Both the position numbers and the translations under genes were made by a program. This document shows positions 15,861 to 24,467 of a DNA stretch of 64,000 nucleotides, piece by piece. The stretch lies in contig JAJDZV010000004.1 of the NCBI GenBank assembly GCA_022824465.1, positions 372,001 through 436,000 of the forward strand. The letters are read 5' to 3'. Every line of letters begins with the position of its first letter. Position 1 is the first letter of the stretch. The notes under the pieces were generated by a model, which was given only the letters and a program-made list of their open reading frames with translations, made no database searches and had not been told where the DNA came from. The stretch comes from Anaerolineae bacterium (GTDB lineage: Bacteria > Chloroflexota > Anaerolineae > Aggregatilineales > Phototrophicaceae).

Positions 15861-16742
15861 ATGTTCAAGGTATTCATCAGCCACAGCAACGAAGACGTCG
15901 AGGCGACGCAATTCATCGCGGAAGCCTTGCGGAGCGCGGGTTTTGGCGTCTGGGTGGACTTCGAGAATATCCGCGGCGGCGCGGCCTGGCTCTGCGAGAT
16001 TGAGGCGGGCATCGAGCGCTGCGACGCGGTTGTGGTGGTGCTTTCGGCGGCGAGCCGGCGTTCCAGCTGGGTCGAGCGCGAGTGTCTATACGCCTTTCAG
16101 CTGAACAAGCCGGTGATAACGGCGCTGATCGCTGATGTGCTGATACCGCTGCATCTGATCAATATCCAGTATTGCGACATGCGCGAGCGGGAGCCGGGGC
16201 GGGCGAAACTATTGGAAGCGTTGTCGAGCTTGCGGGCGGGCGGCGGCGAACTGGACAGCTATGTGCCCGATGCCGTTTCGCGCGAGCCGGTGGCGGCGAA
16301 CTTCTTCCCCTATGTCGAGCAGTTGCCGGGCGGCGATATTGCGGCGCTGGTGGCGCGCGATCTCTTTCATTGGGCGCGGCAAATCGCGGACGAGGTGGCA
16401 TTTGGCGGCGAGCGCAGCCCGGGTTTCCATGCCCGCATCGCCGTCAATGAGCGTTTGGTCACCGTCTTTACGGTTTGGGCGTACCGGCGGAATCCGTCGG
16501 CGCAGATTCCACTGGATTATCTGGCCGCGCGGGCGCCCTTCGCTCGCCGGGCGGAACGGCGGAAGATCGTGACGCGGCTGAATCGCTTGTTGCCTCGGTC
16601 GGCGCGGATCTCGCGAGACAAAGCGGACGGGCGGCCGACATTTTCGCTGCATTATCTGAGCGATGCGCAGCGCCTGGAGGCTTTCAAGCAGGTGATATCG
16701 GAGATGGCGGGCGCGCTGCGTGCGACGGGCGAGGTCGCGTAG
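15861..16742 (+). CDS. TIR-domain protein with uncharacterised C-terminal region
   Basis: The first about 125 of 293 residues form a Toll/interleukin-1 receptor domain: KVFISHSNEDVE at 3-14, GFGVWVDFENIRGG at 27-40 and SSWVERECLYAF at 68-79. Glu74 sits at the position of the catalytic glutamate of NAD-cleaving TIR domains. Many bacterial TIR proteins hydrolyse NAD or make cyclic ADP-ribose signals, often in antiviral defence. The C-terminal about 165 residues are helical, basic and unrecognised; they contain FLARRAPFARRAERRKI-like basic helices. No recognisable Thoeris or other defence partner is adjacent, so signalling or defence function is open. Confidence 0.75.
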   Translation: MFKVFISHSNEDVEATQFIAEALRSAGFGVWVDFENIRGGAAWLCEIEAGIERCDAVVVVLSAASRRSSWVERECLYAFQLNKPVITALIADVLIPLHLINIQYCDMREREPGRAKLLEALSSLRAGGGELDSYVPDAVSREPVAANFFPYVEQLPGGDIAALVARDLFHWARQIADEVAFGGERSPGFHARIAVNERLVTVFTVWAYRRNPSAQIPLDYLAARAPFARRAERRKIVTRLNRLLPRSARISRDKADGRPTFSLHYLSDAQRLEAFKQVISEMAGALRATGEVA

Positions 16743-16786
16743 ATGATGGTTAGTTTGGCGGGGTCGGGAATTCTTGCGGACGGCGG

Positions 16787-17626
16787 TCAGGAGAGCGCTT
16801 GCTGGAGATGTTCGAGGCGCAGGCGGCGGTCGTAGTATTTCTCGGCTGATTCGGCCATGCTGCGGATCGTCTGCACGTTGAGGAAGGCGTTGGCGAAGGC
16901 GCCGGCGACTGGCAGGAAGCCGACGATCATGCGGGCGGGGATGCGCGTGCCGATGCGCGAAGCCAGTTTGTATGCCAGGCGGCGGCTGATTTTGCGTCCC
17001 AGGGGCCGGGTCAGCATGACTTCGGTGTTGTGATGCTCGACCTGTTCTTTGGCGGATGCCAGAATCGCGGCGGCGGCTTCTGCCCCGCGCATGGCCTCGA
17101 GGACGGCGTAACCGCGTTCGTCGCCGGCGACTAGATTTTCGGCGAGACGTTGCAGGATGTGGAAGGTGCGCAGGGTGGTGGTATCGGTCGGGGTGTTAAG
17201 GAGCGCGGGTATGGCCGCTTGGCCCGCGGCGGAAAGGGTCCACTCCAGCGAGTCCAGGGAAATCGCCAGATGTTCCAGCAGGCTGGCGTTGAAGTCGCCT
17301 TCATTGGCCCAGAGCGCAAGGATATTGCGTAGATCGGAATAAGCTTCGGTCTCAATGATATAAGCGCCTTTGAGCGCGCCGATGCCCCAGCTGATGTAGC
17401 CCATTTTGTGCAGGAGGTAGCTGACGCCGCTGGGAATGGTGAAGGCGTGCAAGCCGGGCACGACCATTTCGGCGCCGCCGACGAGCGCCAGTTTGGTGGT
17501 CTCTTGTTTGATCCATTGCCGCGCCGACTGGCAATCGACGGCTGCGGCGACGGCGCGTTGGGGATTGCCAGCAAGCTCGTCCATGCCCATGACGATGGCT
17601 TCGGCTATGGTGTCTTCCAGTCCCAT
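16787..17626 (-). CDS. EcsC-like family protein
   Basis: This 279-residue protein has amphipathic and weakly hydrophobic helices and no signal peptide. The C-terminal GFLPVAGAFANAFLNVQTIRSMAESAEKYYDRR region resembles the end of EcsC-family proteins, where a glycine/alanine-rich stretch precedes a conserved aromatic helix. EcsC proteins were first noted beside the Ecs ABC transporter of Bacillus and have no settled biochemical role. The neighbours are a TIR gene (convergent) and a lipoprotein gene (same strand, 80 bases upstream). Assignment is by pattern only. Confidence 0.5.
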   Translation of the reverse strand: MGLEDTIAEAIVMGMDELAGNPQRAVAAAVDCQSARQWIKQETTKLALVGGAEMVVPGLHAFTIPSGVSYLLHKMGYISWGIGALKGAYIIETEAYSDLRNILALWANEGDFNASLLEHLAISLDSLEWTLSAAGQAAIPALLNTPTDTTTLRTFHILQRLAENLVAGDERGYAVLEAMRGAEAAAAILASAKEQVEHHNTEVMLTRPLGRKISRRLAYKLASRIGTRIPARMIVGFLPVAGAFANAFLNVQTIRSMAESAEKYYDRRLRLEHLQQALS

Positions 17627-17706
17627 ATTGACTTCCTGGTCGGCGTTACGCTGATGTTCACCATGTTATACGCGAGCGCGGGAATTATGTTGCCGGGGGC
17701 GGCCGG

Positions 17707-18378
17707 TCAGGGGGCGCGGCCGGCGAGAGCGGCGCGCCAGACTTTGAGATCGTCAATCGTCAGGGTGAGGTTTTTGCCCTGGTAATTCACGACGCCCGCC
17801 AGACCGACCGACCCGCTGGAGGCGCGTTGGTCGCGCGCTTCGAGCACGAACTGGTCGTTGACCCAGAGCGCGAGATAGTCGTCGATGCAGACGGCGCGGA
17901 GGCGATTGCGAGCCATGCCGCGATTGATATGCGCCGATGGCTGGGCGGGCGCGATTGCTTCAAGCGAGCGTCCGTTGCTCCAGCGGATGCTGGCATAGCC
18001 GTCGCCGCTGATCAGGAAGAAATAGCCGCGGCCGGAATTGGCTGAGTCAAGGCGGCAAGCCAAGCCAAAGGCGTTGTGATCGTGGCTGGATGTTTGCCGC
18101 AAGTCGGCTTCGAGCACGAGGTCGTCGAGCGGCAGGTCGTTTTGCGTCCAGACGTATTGACGGTCCTGGATGTCGATCAGGAAACGGCCGGCTTGGACGC
18201 CAAGGGTGAAGCCCGCGCCTTGGTAGCCGCGCCAGGCGCCTTGCGCGTCGAAGGATTCGTCCAGAGCCAGGTCGAGGTAGCGATAGCCTTGGGACGGCAT
18301 AGGGCGGGAGGAGACGAGATCGGAGCAAGCCGCGGCGAGGACCAGAATCAAGAGCAGGGGGAAAGGAGTGGCGCGCAC
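17707..18378 (-). CDS. Putative lipoprotein with concanavalin-like (DUF1080-type) domain
   Basis: This protein of about 223 residues starts at GTG 18378 (TTG 18390 is also possible). A basic N-terminus is followed by a hydrophobic segment and the lipobox LAAACSD, so it should be acylated at Cys and anchored outside the membrane. The rest is a jelly-roll-like domain: DESFDAQGAWRG, then YFFLISGDGYASIRW, NRLRAVCIDDYLALWVNDQFV and LTIDDLKVWRA. These repeat features of LamG/DUF1080 carbohydrate-binding or hydrolase-like folds. The open frame continues upstream to 18927 but there overlaps the DUF151 gene and its promoter, so that part is rejected. Function is unknown. Confidence 0.6.
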   Translation of the reverse strand: MRATPFPLLLILVLAAACSDLVSSRPMPSQGYRYLDLALDESFDAQGAWRGYQGAGFTLGVQAGRFLIDIQDRQYVWTQNDLPLDDLVLEADLRQTSSHDHNAFGLACRLDSANSGRGYFFLISGDGYASIRWSNGRSLEAIAPAQPSAHINRGMARNRLRAVCIDDYLALWVNDQFVLEARDQRASSGSVGLAGVVNYQGKNLTLTIDDLKVWRAALAGRAP

Positions 18379-18479
18379 AAGAATTCGCAATCGTTGGATT
18401 CTGGGCAGTGTAGCCGATTCGGCCGGCGAATTGTAGCTGGCATAATCAGCGCGTATGTGAGCGGAGTGAGCGGGGGAGT

Positions 18480-18508
18480 TTGAATTGGGGAGACAGGCGG
18501 TGTATAAT
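18480..18508 (+). promoter_or_regulatory. Sigma-70 promoter of the DUF151 gene
   Basis: TTGAAT at 18480-18485 and a consensus TATAAT at 18503-18508 are separated by exactly 17 bases. The predicted start near 18515 gives a short leader before ATG 18547. The promoter may also serve the downstream replication genes. Confidence 0.7.
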
Positions 18509-18546
18509 GAGGGTCGGATCGACTTGGAGTGAGGCGGGCTGGCGCA

Positions 18547-19092
18547 ATGATTGAGATGATTGTGGACCGGGTTCAAGTCAGTTTGATGTCGCAGCATCGG
18601 CTGGTCGTCTTGCGCGACATTCATGAGGAGCTTTATCTGCCGATTTGGATTGGGCAGTTCGAGTCCGAGGCGATCACGCTGGAACTGCAGGAAGTTGACC
18701 GCGAGCGGCCGCTGACGCACGATCTGCTGAAATCGACGATACAGCAGATGGGCGGCGAGGTGCGATTTATCCTCATCAACAATCTCAACAAGGATGTTTT
18801 TTTCGCCTTGATCGTCATAGACGCGGGTGGCGAGACCATCGAGATTGACGCCCGCCCGAGCGACGCCATAGCGCTGGCGGTGCGTTTGCGCGCGCCGATA
18901 TACGTGGAAAAGGCGGTGATGGAGCATGCGGCGATCCGCCCGGACAGGAATGTGGAGCCGGAGATTCTGGGATTGCCGGATGACATGTATGAGCCGGGCG
19001 ATGGCGGCGAGCGCGTGGACGAGAGCAAGCTGAGCGCCTTTGCCGATTTCGTCGACACGCTGAATCTGGAAGACCTCGAAGACGAAGAGTGA
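18547..19092 (+). CDS. Bifunctional nuclease family protein (DUF151)
   Basis: This 181-residue DUF151/BFN domain protein shows the family segments VVLRDIHEELYLPIWIGQFESEAI, RPLTHDLLKSTI and IDARPSDAIALAVRLRAPIYVEKAV. Members are described as bifunctional nucleases with RNase and DNase activity. Structures are known from Thermotoga, and plant relatives act in defence. An acidic C-terminal tail (FVDTLNLEDLEDEE) is present. ATG 18547 is chosen over an in-frame GTG at 18529. It lies 97 bases upstream of dnaB on the same strand. Confidence 0.85.
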   Translation: MIEMIVDRVQVSLMSQHRLVVLRDIHEELYLPIWIGQFESEAITLELQEVDRERPLTHDLLKSTIQQMGGEVRFILINNLNKDVFFALIVIDAGGETIEIDARPSDAIALAVRLRAPIYVEKAVMEHAAIRPDRNVEPEILGLPDDMYEPGDGGERVDESKLSAFADFVDTLNLEDLEDEE

Positions 19093-19189
19093 ACATCAGC
19101 CCGGTAGGCTGAACATTGATATAGCGCTGGCGATGCGCTGAGCCGGGCGGTCAAGGTCCGGGCTACTCAGCGCTTTTGGATGCACTTTT

Positions 19190-20554
19190 ATGGATTATCA
19201 GGCGGCGCCCGTCCAGATGCAACTGCCCATGAGCCTGGAAGCGGAGGAGGCGGTTCTGGGCGCGATCATTCTGGCGCCGAAGGCATATCTTAGCATCGCT
19301 GCCTTCCTCGACGGCGAGGACTTTTTCCTCAAGCGGCACGAACACATCTGGACGGCATTCAGTCGTTTGCAAGAGCGCAACGACGCCATCGACTATGTCA
19401 CCTTGGCGCAAGAGTTGGCTGCGATGGGCGTGCTGGAGGAGATCGGCGGGCAGGCTTATTTGACGAGTTTGGTGAACAAGACGCCGACCGCGGTTCATGC
19501 CGAGGTATATGGCGAGGTGGTGTCGCGGACATCGACGCGGCGCAAGATGCTGAAGGCGGCCGATGAGATTCGGCAGACGGCCCTGGATGAAGATTTGCCG
19601 ATTGACAAGGTCATCAGCGAAGCCGAGGAGAAACTCTTCGCGGTCAGCGATGGTCAGATGAATCGCGAATTCGTGCCGATAGGAACGGCGCTGAGCGACT
19701 ATTACGATGAGATTGAGAAGCTGCTGGAATTGGGGTCAGGGGCGATCGGCATCCCGACAGGTTTCAGAGCCTTGGACGAGTTGTTGAGCGGTTTCCAGAA
19801 GTCAGATTTGGTAGTATTCGCCGGGCGGCCCGGCATGGGCAAGACGAGCTGGATATTGACGGTGGCGCTGAATGCTGCGCGGCTGAATAAACGGGTGGCG
19901 ATTTTCACGATGGAGATGGGCGTGGAGCAGATGGTGCAGCGCCTGCTGTCGATGGAGACTGGTATCCGCATCACGCAATTGCGCACGGCCGCCATCAACC
20001 CGCGCGAGCAGACGCGACTGACGGAAGCGATCGGACGCCTTTCGGATTTCCCGCTCTTCATTGACGATACGCCGGCGATTACGCCGATTGAAATGCGGAC
20101 GAAGTGTCGCCGCTTGCAGCACGAATACGGGCTGGATATCGTCATGGTGGATTACATGCAATTGATGTCGGCGGGCAAGGCTTATGAGAACAATCGCGTG
20201 CAAGAGATCAGTTATATCAGCCGTTCGCTGAAGGAGATGGCGCGCGAGCTGAATGTATGCGTGCTGTCGACGGCGCAGCTTTCGCGGGCGGTGGAACAGC
20301 GGCAGGACAAGCGCCCGCAGCTATCGGATTTGCGGGAGAGCGGCACGATTGAGCAAGACGCCGACGCCGTGATGTTTTTGTACCGCGATGAGGTTTACAA
20401 TCCGGACACGACTGAGTTCCCCAACCAGGCGGATATCATGCTTTCGAAGCATCGACATGGCCCGACGGGCACGGTTCATCTCTATTTTGAGAAATCGTAC
20501 ACCAAGTTCACCGACCTCAAGCGGCATCGGGTCGACCTGAGCAACCTCGAGTGA
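19190..20554 (+). CDS. dnaB: Replicative DNA helicase DnaB
   Basis: The 454-residue hexameric helicase unwinds the replication fork 5' to 3'. The N-terminal DnaB domain (MSLEAEEAVLGAII..., about 14-115) is followed by a linker and the RecA-like motor with Walker A GRPGMGKTS at 212-220, Walker B region DIVMVDYMQLMS, and the arginine-finger end KHRHGPTGTVHLYF. Length and order are standard. The DnaD-like gene begins at the stop codon and the loader ATPase follows, so helicase and loading factors are co-encoded. Confidence 0.95.
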   Translation: MDYQAAPVQMQLPMSLEAEEAVLGAIILAPKAYLSIAAFLDGEDFFLKRHEHIWTAFSRLQERNDAIDYVTLAQELAAMGVLEEIGGQAYLTSLVNKTPTAVHAEVYGEVVSRTSTRRKMLKAADEIRQTALDEDLPIDKVISEAEEKLFAVSDGQMNREFVPIGTALSDYYDEIEKLLELGSGAIGIPTGFRALDELLSGFQKSDLVVFAGRPGMGKTSWILTVALNAARLNKRVAIFTMEMGVEQMVQRLLSMETGIRITQLRTAAINPREQTRLTEAIGRLSDFPLFIDDTPAITPIEMRTKCRRLQHEYGLDIVMVDYMQLMSAGKAYENNRVQEISYISRSLKEMARELNVCVLSTAQLSRAVEQRQDKRPQLSDLRESGTIEQDADAVMFLYRDEVYNPDTTEFPNQADIMLSKHRHGPTGTVHLYFEKSYTKFTDLKRHRVDLSNLE

Positions 20555-20559
20555 GCGGC

Positions 20560-21267
20560 ATGAGCGCAGTTGACTGGCTTGGCGTGGGCGGCGACTTGGA
20601 CGAGGCGGTTCTCCCAGCCGAGTTTTTCAGCCGGGTGATGCCGGTGATAGACGATTTGGCCGAGATGAAGGCTACGGTCTATTTTCTGGCGGCGCTGCGA
20701 CAGAAAGCGGGCAATTACCGGTACTTGTCTTTGGAGGAGTTTCTGGCGGACGGGGACTTGATGCGCGGCTTGGCGGTGGTCGACCGGTCGGTGGCGCCGG
20801 AAGAGGTTCTGGCGGCGGCGCTGCGGAAGGCGATTGAGCGCGGCACGCTGTTGCGGGCTGAAGTTGGATTGCGCGACGAGAGGCGGCAGCTCTATTTCCG
20901 CAATGATCGCGCCGGGCGAGATTTGCAGCGGCAGGTTCAAGCCGGCGAATGGCGGCCGGCGGTTGCCGATGAGATTGAGATTTTGCCGCCGCGGCCCACG
21001 CTTTACAGCATGTATGAGGAGAATATCGGCGCGTTGACGCCGATGATTGCCGAGGCGATTAAGGCGGCTCAGGCGGAATACCCGCCCGAGTGGATTGAGG
21101 ACGCGATGCGGACCGCGGTCGAGCGTAACGCGCGGAACTGGCGATATATTCAGCGCGTGTTGGAGGGATGGCAGCAGGAAGGACGCAGCCGTGAAACAAG
21201 TGGGAGACATCTTGAGCGGCGCCAGCAATACACCGCCGGAAAATGGAAGGACTTCATCAAGTCCTGA
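20560..21267 (+). CDS. DnaD-domain replication protein
   Basis: This protein of about 235 residues has a C-terminal DnaD/DnaB_2 domain: YEENIGALTPMIAEAIKAAQ, then EYPPEWIEDAMRTAVERNARNWRYIQRVLEGW. This motif in Firmicutes DnaD helps remodel origin DNA and load the helicase. The N-terminal part (about 1-145) is probably a winged helix. ATG 20560 is used; an alternative GTG at 20551 would overlap the dnaB stop by four bases. Its end overlaps the next gene by 77 bases. Context with dnaB and a DnaC-like ATPase strongly supports a primosome role. Confidence 0.75.
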   Translation: MSAVDWLGVGGDLDEAVLPAEFFSRVMPVIDDLAEMKATVYFLAALRQKAGNYRYLSLEEFLADGDLMRGLAVVDRSVAPEEVLAAALRKAIERGTLLRAEVGLRDERRQLYFRNDRAGRDLQRQVQAGEWRPAVADEIEILPPRPTLYSMYEENIGALTPMIAEAIKAAQAEYPPEWIEDAMRTAVERNARNWRYIQRVLEGWQQEGRSRETSGRHLERRQQYTAGKWKDFIKS

Positions 21268-22609
21268 AGCGGATGCGAGCGCGGACCTGGGGCGCGACTT
21301 TGTCTGTCGGGATCCGGACGACCGCGATCTCCCCTGCCCTATTTGCGACGGCAAGGGCGTCTATGCGCTGGATGTGCCGTTGGATGACCCGCGCTTTGGC
21401 AAATTCCAGCGTTGCCCGAACCATCCGGCGCACGAAGATCAAGACATGCTGGCGCGGCTTCGGCGCTATGGCAACCTGGATGCCTATCGGGACAAGACAT
21501 TTGAGTGCTTCGAGACGACGCCCATAGGCGGAAGCTATACGCAAAATGTGCTGTCATCATTGGGCGCGGCAAAAGACGCGGCGCAGGGCTTCGCTGATAA
21601 TCCGCAAGGGTGGATCGTCTTCCAGGGTGTGGTGGGCTGTGGCAAGACGCATCTTGCGGTCGCCATCGGCAATGAACGGCTGGAGCAATCGGGGCAGCAA
21701 GTCATCTTCGTCACCGCGCCCGACCTGCTCGACCTCTTGCGCATGACCTTCGATCCGCGCGGCGAAGCGAGTTACGATGACTATTTTGAGCGCATCCGCA
21801 ACGTCTCGCTGCTGGTGCTGGATGACCTGGGTGTGGAGAACCCCAGCCCATGGGCGAAAGAAAAGCTCTTTCAATTGCTGAATTATCGACATGTGAACGA
21901 GCTCGCGACCGTTATCACGACCAGCCAGTCCGTCGACGATTTCGATCCCTGGTTAAGCAGCCGTCTGCTGGATCCGCTAGTCAATGTGGTGGCGATAGTC
22001 GCGCCCGATTATCGACGGACTCTGCGGGCGCAGACGCCGGGATCGCCGTCGGTCAATTTGCAGTTGTACAGCGACATGCGATTCGACAGTTTCGAGACGG
22101 CTGGAGCGAGCGCCGACGAAACTGAAAACTTGCGGCGGGGCGCGCAACTGGCGCGGAGCTGGGTCGGCAATCCCGAGGGCTGGCTCTGCCTGATTGGCGA
22201 ATACGGCACCGGCAAGACGCATTTGGCGGCCGCAATTGCTGGTCAGTTGTACGAAAACGGCAGCTCGGTAGTCTTTCATGCGGCGCCGGATTTGCTCGAT
22301 TTTCTACGGCGGGCGTCCGACCCGAAGTCCAGCGCGCTGATTGACAAGCACGCGCACGATCTTATGAATACGCCGATATTGATACTCGACGACTTACGAC
22401 TGGGGAGCGGCGCGCCCTGGGCAAAAGAGAAGCTGTTTCAGATCATCGACTACCGTTATCGGGCGAAGATGCCGACGGTGATCACGACGTCGGAAACGCT
22501 GGAAGAGATGGACAGCCGGATCGCGACGCGGCTGCTTGACCAGCGCGTCTGCCAGATTTTCGCAATTCGCGCGCGCAGCTACGTGATGCGAGCGCCGAAA
22601 CGAAACTGA
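21191..22609 (+). CDS. Tandem DnaC/DnaI-like helicase-loader ATPase (two AAA+ modules)
   Basis: This 472-residue protein has two complete DnaC-type AAA+ modules in one chain. Module 1 has Walker A GVVGCGKTH at 146-154 and Walker B LLVLDDLG from 207. Module 2 has Walker A GEYGTGKTH at 336-344 and Walker B ILILDDLR from 396. Both carry the downstream SRLLDP/TRLLDQ arginine element and APDLLD sensor region. An N-terminal Cys cluster (CPICDGKG...CPNHP) suggests a small zinc site like that of DnaI. GTG 21191 is chosen because AGGAAGGA lies just upstream; it overlaps the DnaD gene. Typical loaders have a single AAA+ module, so this is an internal duplication. Confidence 0.8.
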   Translation: MKQVGDILSGASNTPPENGRTSSSPEADASADLGRDFVCRDPDDRDLPCPICDGKGVYALDVPLDDPRFGKFQRCPNHPAHEDQDMLARLRRYGNLDAYRDKTFECFETTPIGGSYTQNVLSSLGAAKDAAQGFADNPQGWIVFQGVVGCGKTHLAVAIGNERLEQSGQQVIFVTAPDLLDLLRMTFDPRGEASYDDYFERIRNVSLLVLDDLGVENPSPWAKEKLFQLLNYRHVNELATVITTSQSVDDFDPWLSSRLLDPLVNVVAIVAPDYRRTLRAQTPGSPSVNLQLYSDMRFDSFETAGASADETENLRRGAQLARSWVGNPEGWLCLIGEYGTGKTHLAAAIAGQLYENGSSVVFHAAPDLLDFLRRASDPKSSALIDKHAHDLMNTPILILDDLRLGSGAPWAKEKLFQIIDYRYRAKMPTVITTSETLEEMDSRIATRLLDQRVCQIFAIRARSYVMRAPKRN

Positions 22610-23466
22610 TGCTGAACACGCGGCTTGAGGTCCGGCCATACGCTCGGCGGCATCGAAGCGCGCTGCTCGAGCTCAGCGCTTTCAGCCAGTGGACGCACAA
22701 GCATCTGGATTGGTACAGCTTGGGGCAATGGCTGGACCAGGAACGCGGTCAAGTCTTCCTCGCTTGGCGGGGCGCGGTATTGGCGGGCGTCATCGGCTTG
22801 TCGCTGCCGATCGACGACTGCAGCTGGATTCGGCTGTTATGCGTGGGCGATGCCCGCATGCCCGGACTGATCGTCGAGGAGCTATGGGAGCGCGCCGAAG
22901 CGTATTGTCGCCGAGCGGGAATCGGGCAAGCGGCGGGGCTGATGGTGACGAACTGGCTGGCGACTTATCTGCGGTCTCTCGGTTTCGATTATGCGGATGA
23001 GGTAATCACGCTGCGCCAAAAAGGCAGCCGGCGTCCGGCATTGCGGTCGGCGGTGGCGGAATTGCGGCCGGCGGCGCCAGCGGATGTTCCGGCGATCGCC
23101 GAAGTGGACCGGCGGGCGTTTCCGGCGCTGTGGCGCTTGGGGCACGACGAAATCTGGCAGGCGCTGCGGCAGTCGGTTCACGCGCGGGTAGCGCTTCGGG
23201 ATGGCGTGGTAGTGGCTTATCAATTTGGCACGCGGCACGACGGCGTGGCTCATCTGGCGCGGCTGGCGGTGGATCCGCGGCATCAGCGCGCCGGCATCGG
23301 CTCGCAGCTGCTTGACGGCTTTCTGGCTGAATGCGAGCGACTGCCGCTGGAAACGATCTCGGTGAACACGCAGTTGAGCAATGCGCCGTCGCAGGAGATG
23401 TATCAGCGTTTCGGGTTCTACCGCAACAACAAGGATCTCGAGTTGTGGCGCAAGCGGATTGTGTGA
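22609..23466 (+). CDS. GNAT family N-acetyltransferase (tandem domains)
   Basis: This 285-residue protein contains a C-terminal GNAT domain with the acetyl-CoA loop LARLAVDPRHQRAGIGSQLL (motif A, R-x-x-G-x-G/A) and the motif B end NAPSQEMYQRFGFYR. The N-terminal half (about 1-140) has the same overall fold with a weaker motif, including YLRSLGFDYADEV, and is probably a degenerate second GNAT. The ATG overlaps the previous stop by one base. The acetyl acceptor is unknown, and the operon position behind replication genes gives no clear hint. Confidence 0.8.
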   Translation: MLNTRLEVRPYARRHRSALLELSAFSQWTHKHLDWYSLGQWLDQERGQVFLAWRGAVLAGVIGLSLPIDDCSWIRLLCVGDARMPGLIVEELWERAEAYCRRAGIGQAAGLMVTNWLATYLRSLGFDYADEVITLRQKGSRRPALRSAVAELRPAAPADVPAIAEVDRRAFPALWRLGHDEIWQALRQSVHARVALRDGVVVAYQFGTRHDGVAHLARLAVDPRHQRAGIGSQLLDGFLAECERLPLETISVNTQLSNAPSQEMYQRFGFYRNNKDLELWRKRIV

Positions 23467-23486
23467 CTTGAGGCGGGGAGACGCTG

Positions 23487-24467
23487 ATGACGACCATTTA
23501 TCGTGAAGACGACGCCAACCTCAATGTCTTGAGCGGCAAGACCGTGGGCATTATCGGTTTCGGCAATTTGGGACGGCCGATTGCCAACAACTTGCGTGAT
23601 TCGGGCGTGCGGGTTCTAGTCGGATTGCGCGAGGATGAGACGCGGGATCATGCGCGCGAGGATGGCTTCGAGCCGCAGGATATTGAGAGAGTCGTGCCGC
23701 GCTGTCATATTCTGATGCTCTTGTTGCCTGATGAGGTGGCGCCGGAGGTGTACCTGGAGAAGATATCGCCGTACCTGGCGCGCGGGCATCTGCTGGTGTT
23801 CTTCAGCGGCTACAATATCGCCTTCGGCTTCGTCGAGCCGCCGCCCTTCGTCGATGTGGGCATGATCGCGCCGCGGACGATCGGCGAGGCGGTGCGCAGC
23901 CGCTATCTGGATGGCAACGGCTTCTATTGTTTCGTCGGCGCCGGGCAGGACGCGACCGGGACGGCAATGGAATCGCTGCTGGCGCTGGCGAAGGCGATGG
24001 GCGGTTTGCGCGCGGGCGCGATCGAGATGAGCCTGGAGCAGGAATCCCAGCTCGATCTATTCGTGCAGCAGGCGATTCTGCCGGCTTTCCAGCATGTGAT
24101 GACGACGGCGGCGGACGTGCTTTTGGACGAGGGTTATCCGGCGGAAGCGGTGATGATGGACCTGATTATTTCGGGCGAATTCACCGATTATCTTTGGCGC
24201 GCCTCGCAGCGGGGCTTGCTGCATGCCTTGCGGCTGTCGTCGCTGACGGGCCAATACGGCATCTTCAGCCGCCTGCATCGTTTCAAGGAGCTCAAGCTGG
24301 AGGGGTTGATGGAGGCGACGCTGGATGAGATCCGCAGCGGCGATTTCTCGATCGAGTGGTCGCGCGAATATGAGAACGGCTATCCGCGGCTGACGAGGCT
24401 ACTGCAAGAGCAAGAGCGCCGCCGGCTTTGGGCGCTGGAGCAGGGCACGCTGGAGCGGTTGAAGTAG
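23487..24467 (+). CDS. Ketol-acid reductoisomerase-like protein lacking key catalytic residues
   Basis: This 326-residue protein has the IlvC architecture: N-terminal NADPH domain with LSGKTVGIIGFGNLGRPIANNLRDSG (GFGNLG at 24-29) and VDVGMIAPRTIGEAVR, then the helical knotted domain. Several active-site positions differ from true KARI. The catalytic His of the AHG/FNIHFG loop is Ser107 (FSGYNIAFG). The metal ligands D190 and E194 of DLFGEQ read D190 and Q194 (DLFVQQ). The later FE..HE pair reads MD..S. It therefore probably does not catalyse the acetolactate reaction. GGGGAG precedes ATG 23487. A different oxidoreductase activity or a structural role is possible. Confidence 0.7.
   Translation: MTTIYREDDANLNVLSGKTVGIIGFGNLGRPIANNLRDSGVRVLVGLREDETRDHAREDGFEPQDIERVVPRCHILMLLLPDEVAPEVYLEKISPYLARGHLLVFFSGYNIAFGFVEPPPFVDVGMIAPRTIGEAVRSRYLDGNGFYCFVGAGQDATGTAMESLLALAKAMGGLRAGAIEMSLEQESQLDLFVQQAILPAFQHVMTTAADVLLDEGYPAEAVMMDLIISGEFTDYLWRASQRGLLHALRLSSLTGQYGIFSRLHRFKELKLEGLMEATLDEIRSGDFSIEWSREYENGYPRLTRLLQEQERRRLWALEQGTLERLK

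Noticed and set aside
18379..18927. Upstream extension of the minus-strand lipoprotein frame
   Set aside because: It runs antisense through the DUF151 gene and its consensus promoter. The signal peptide with lipobox begins near 18378.
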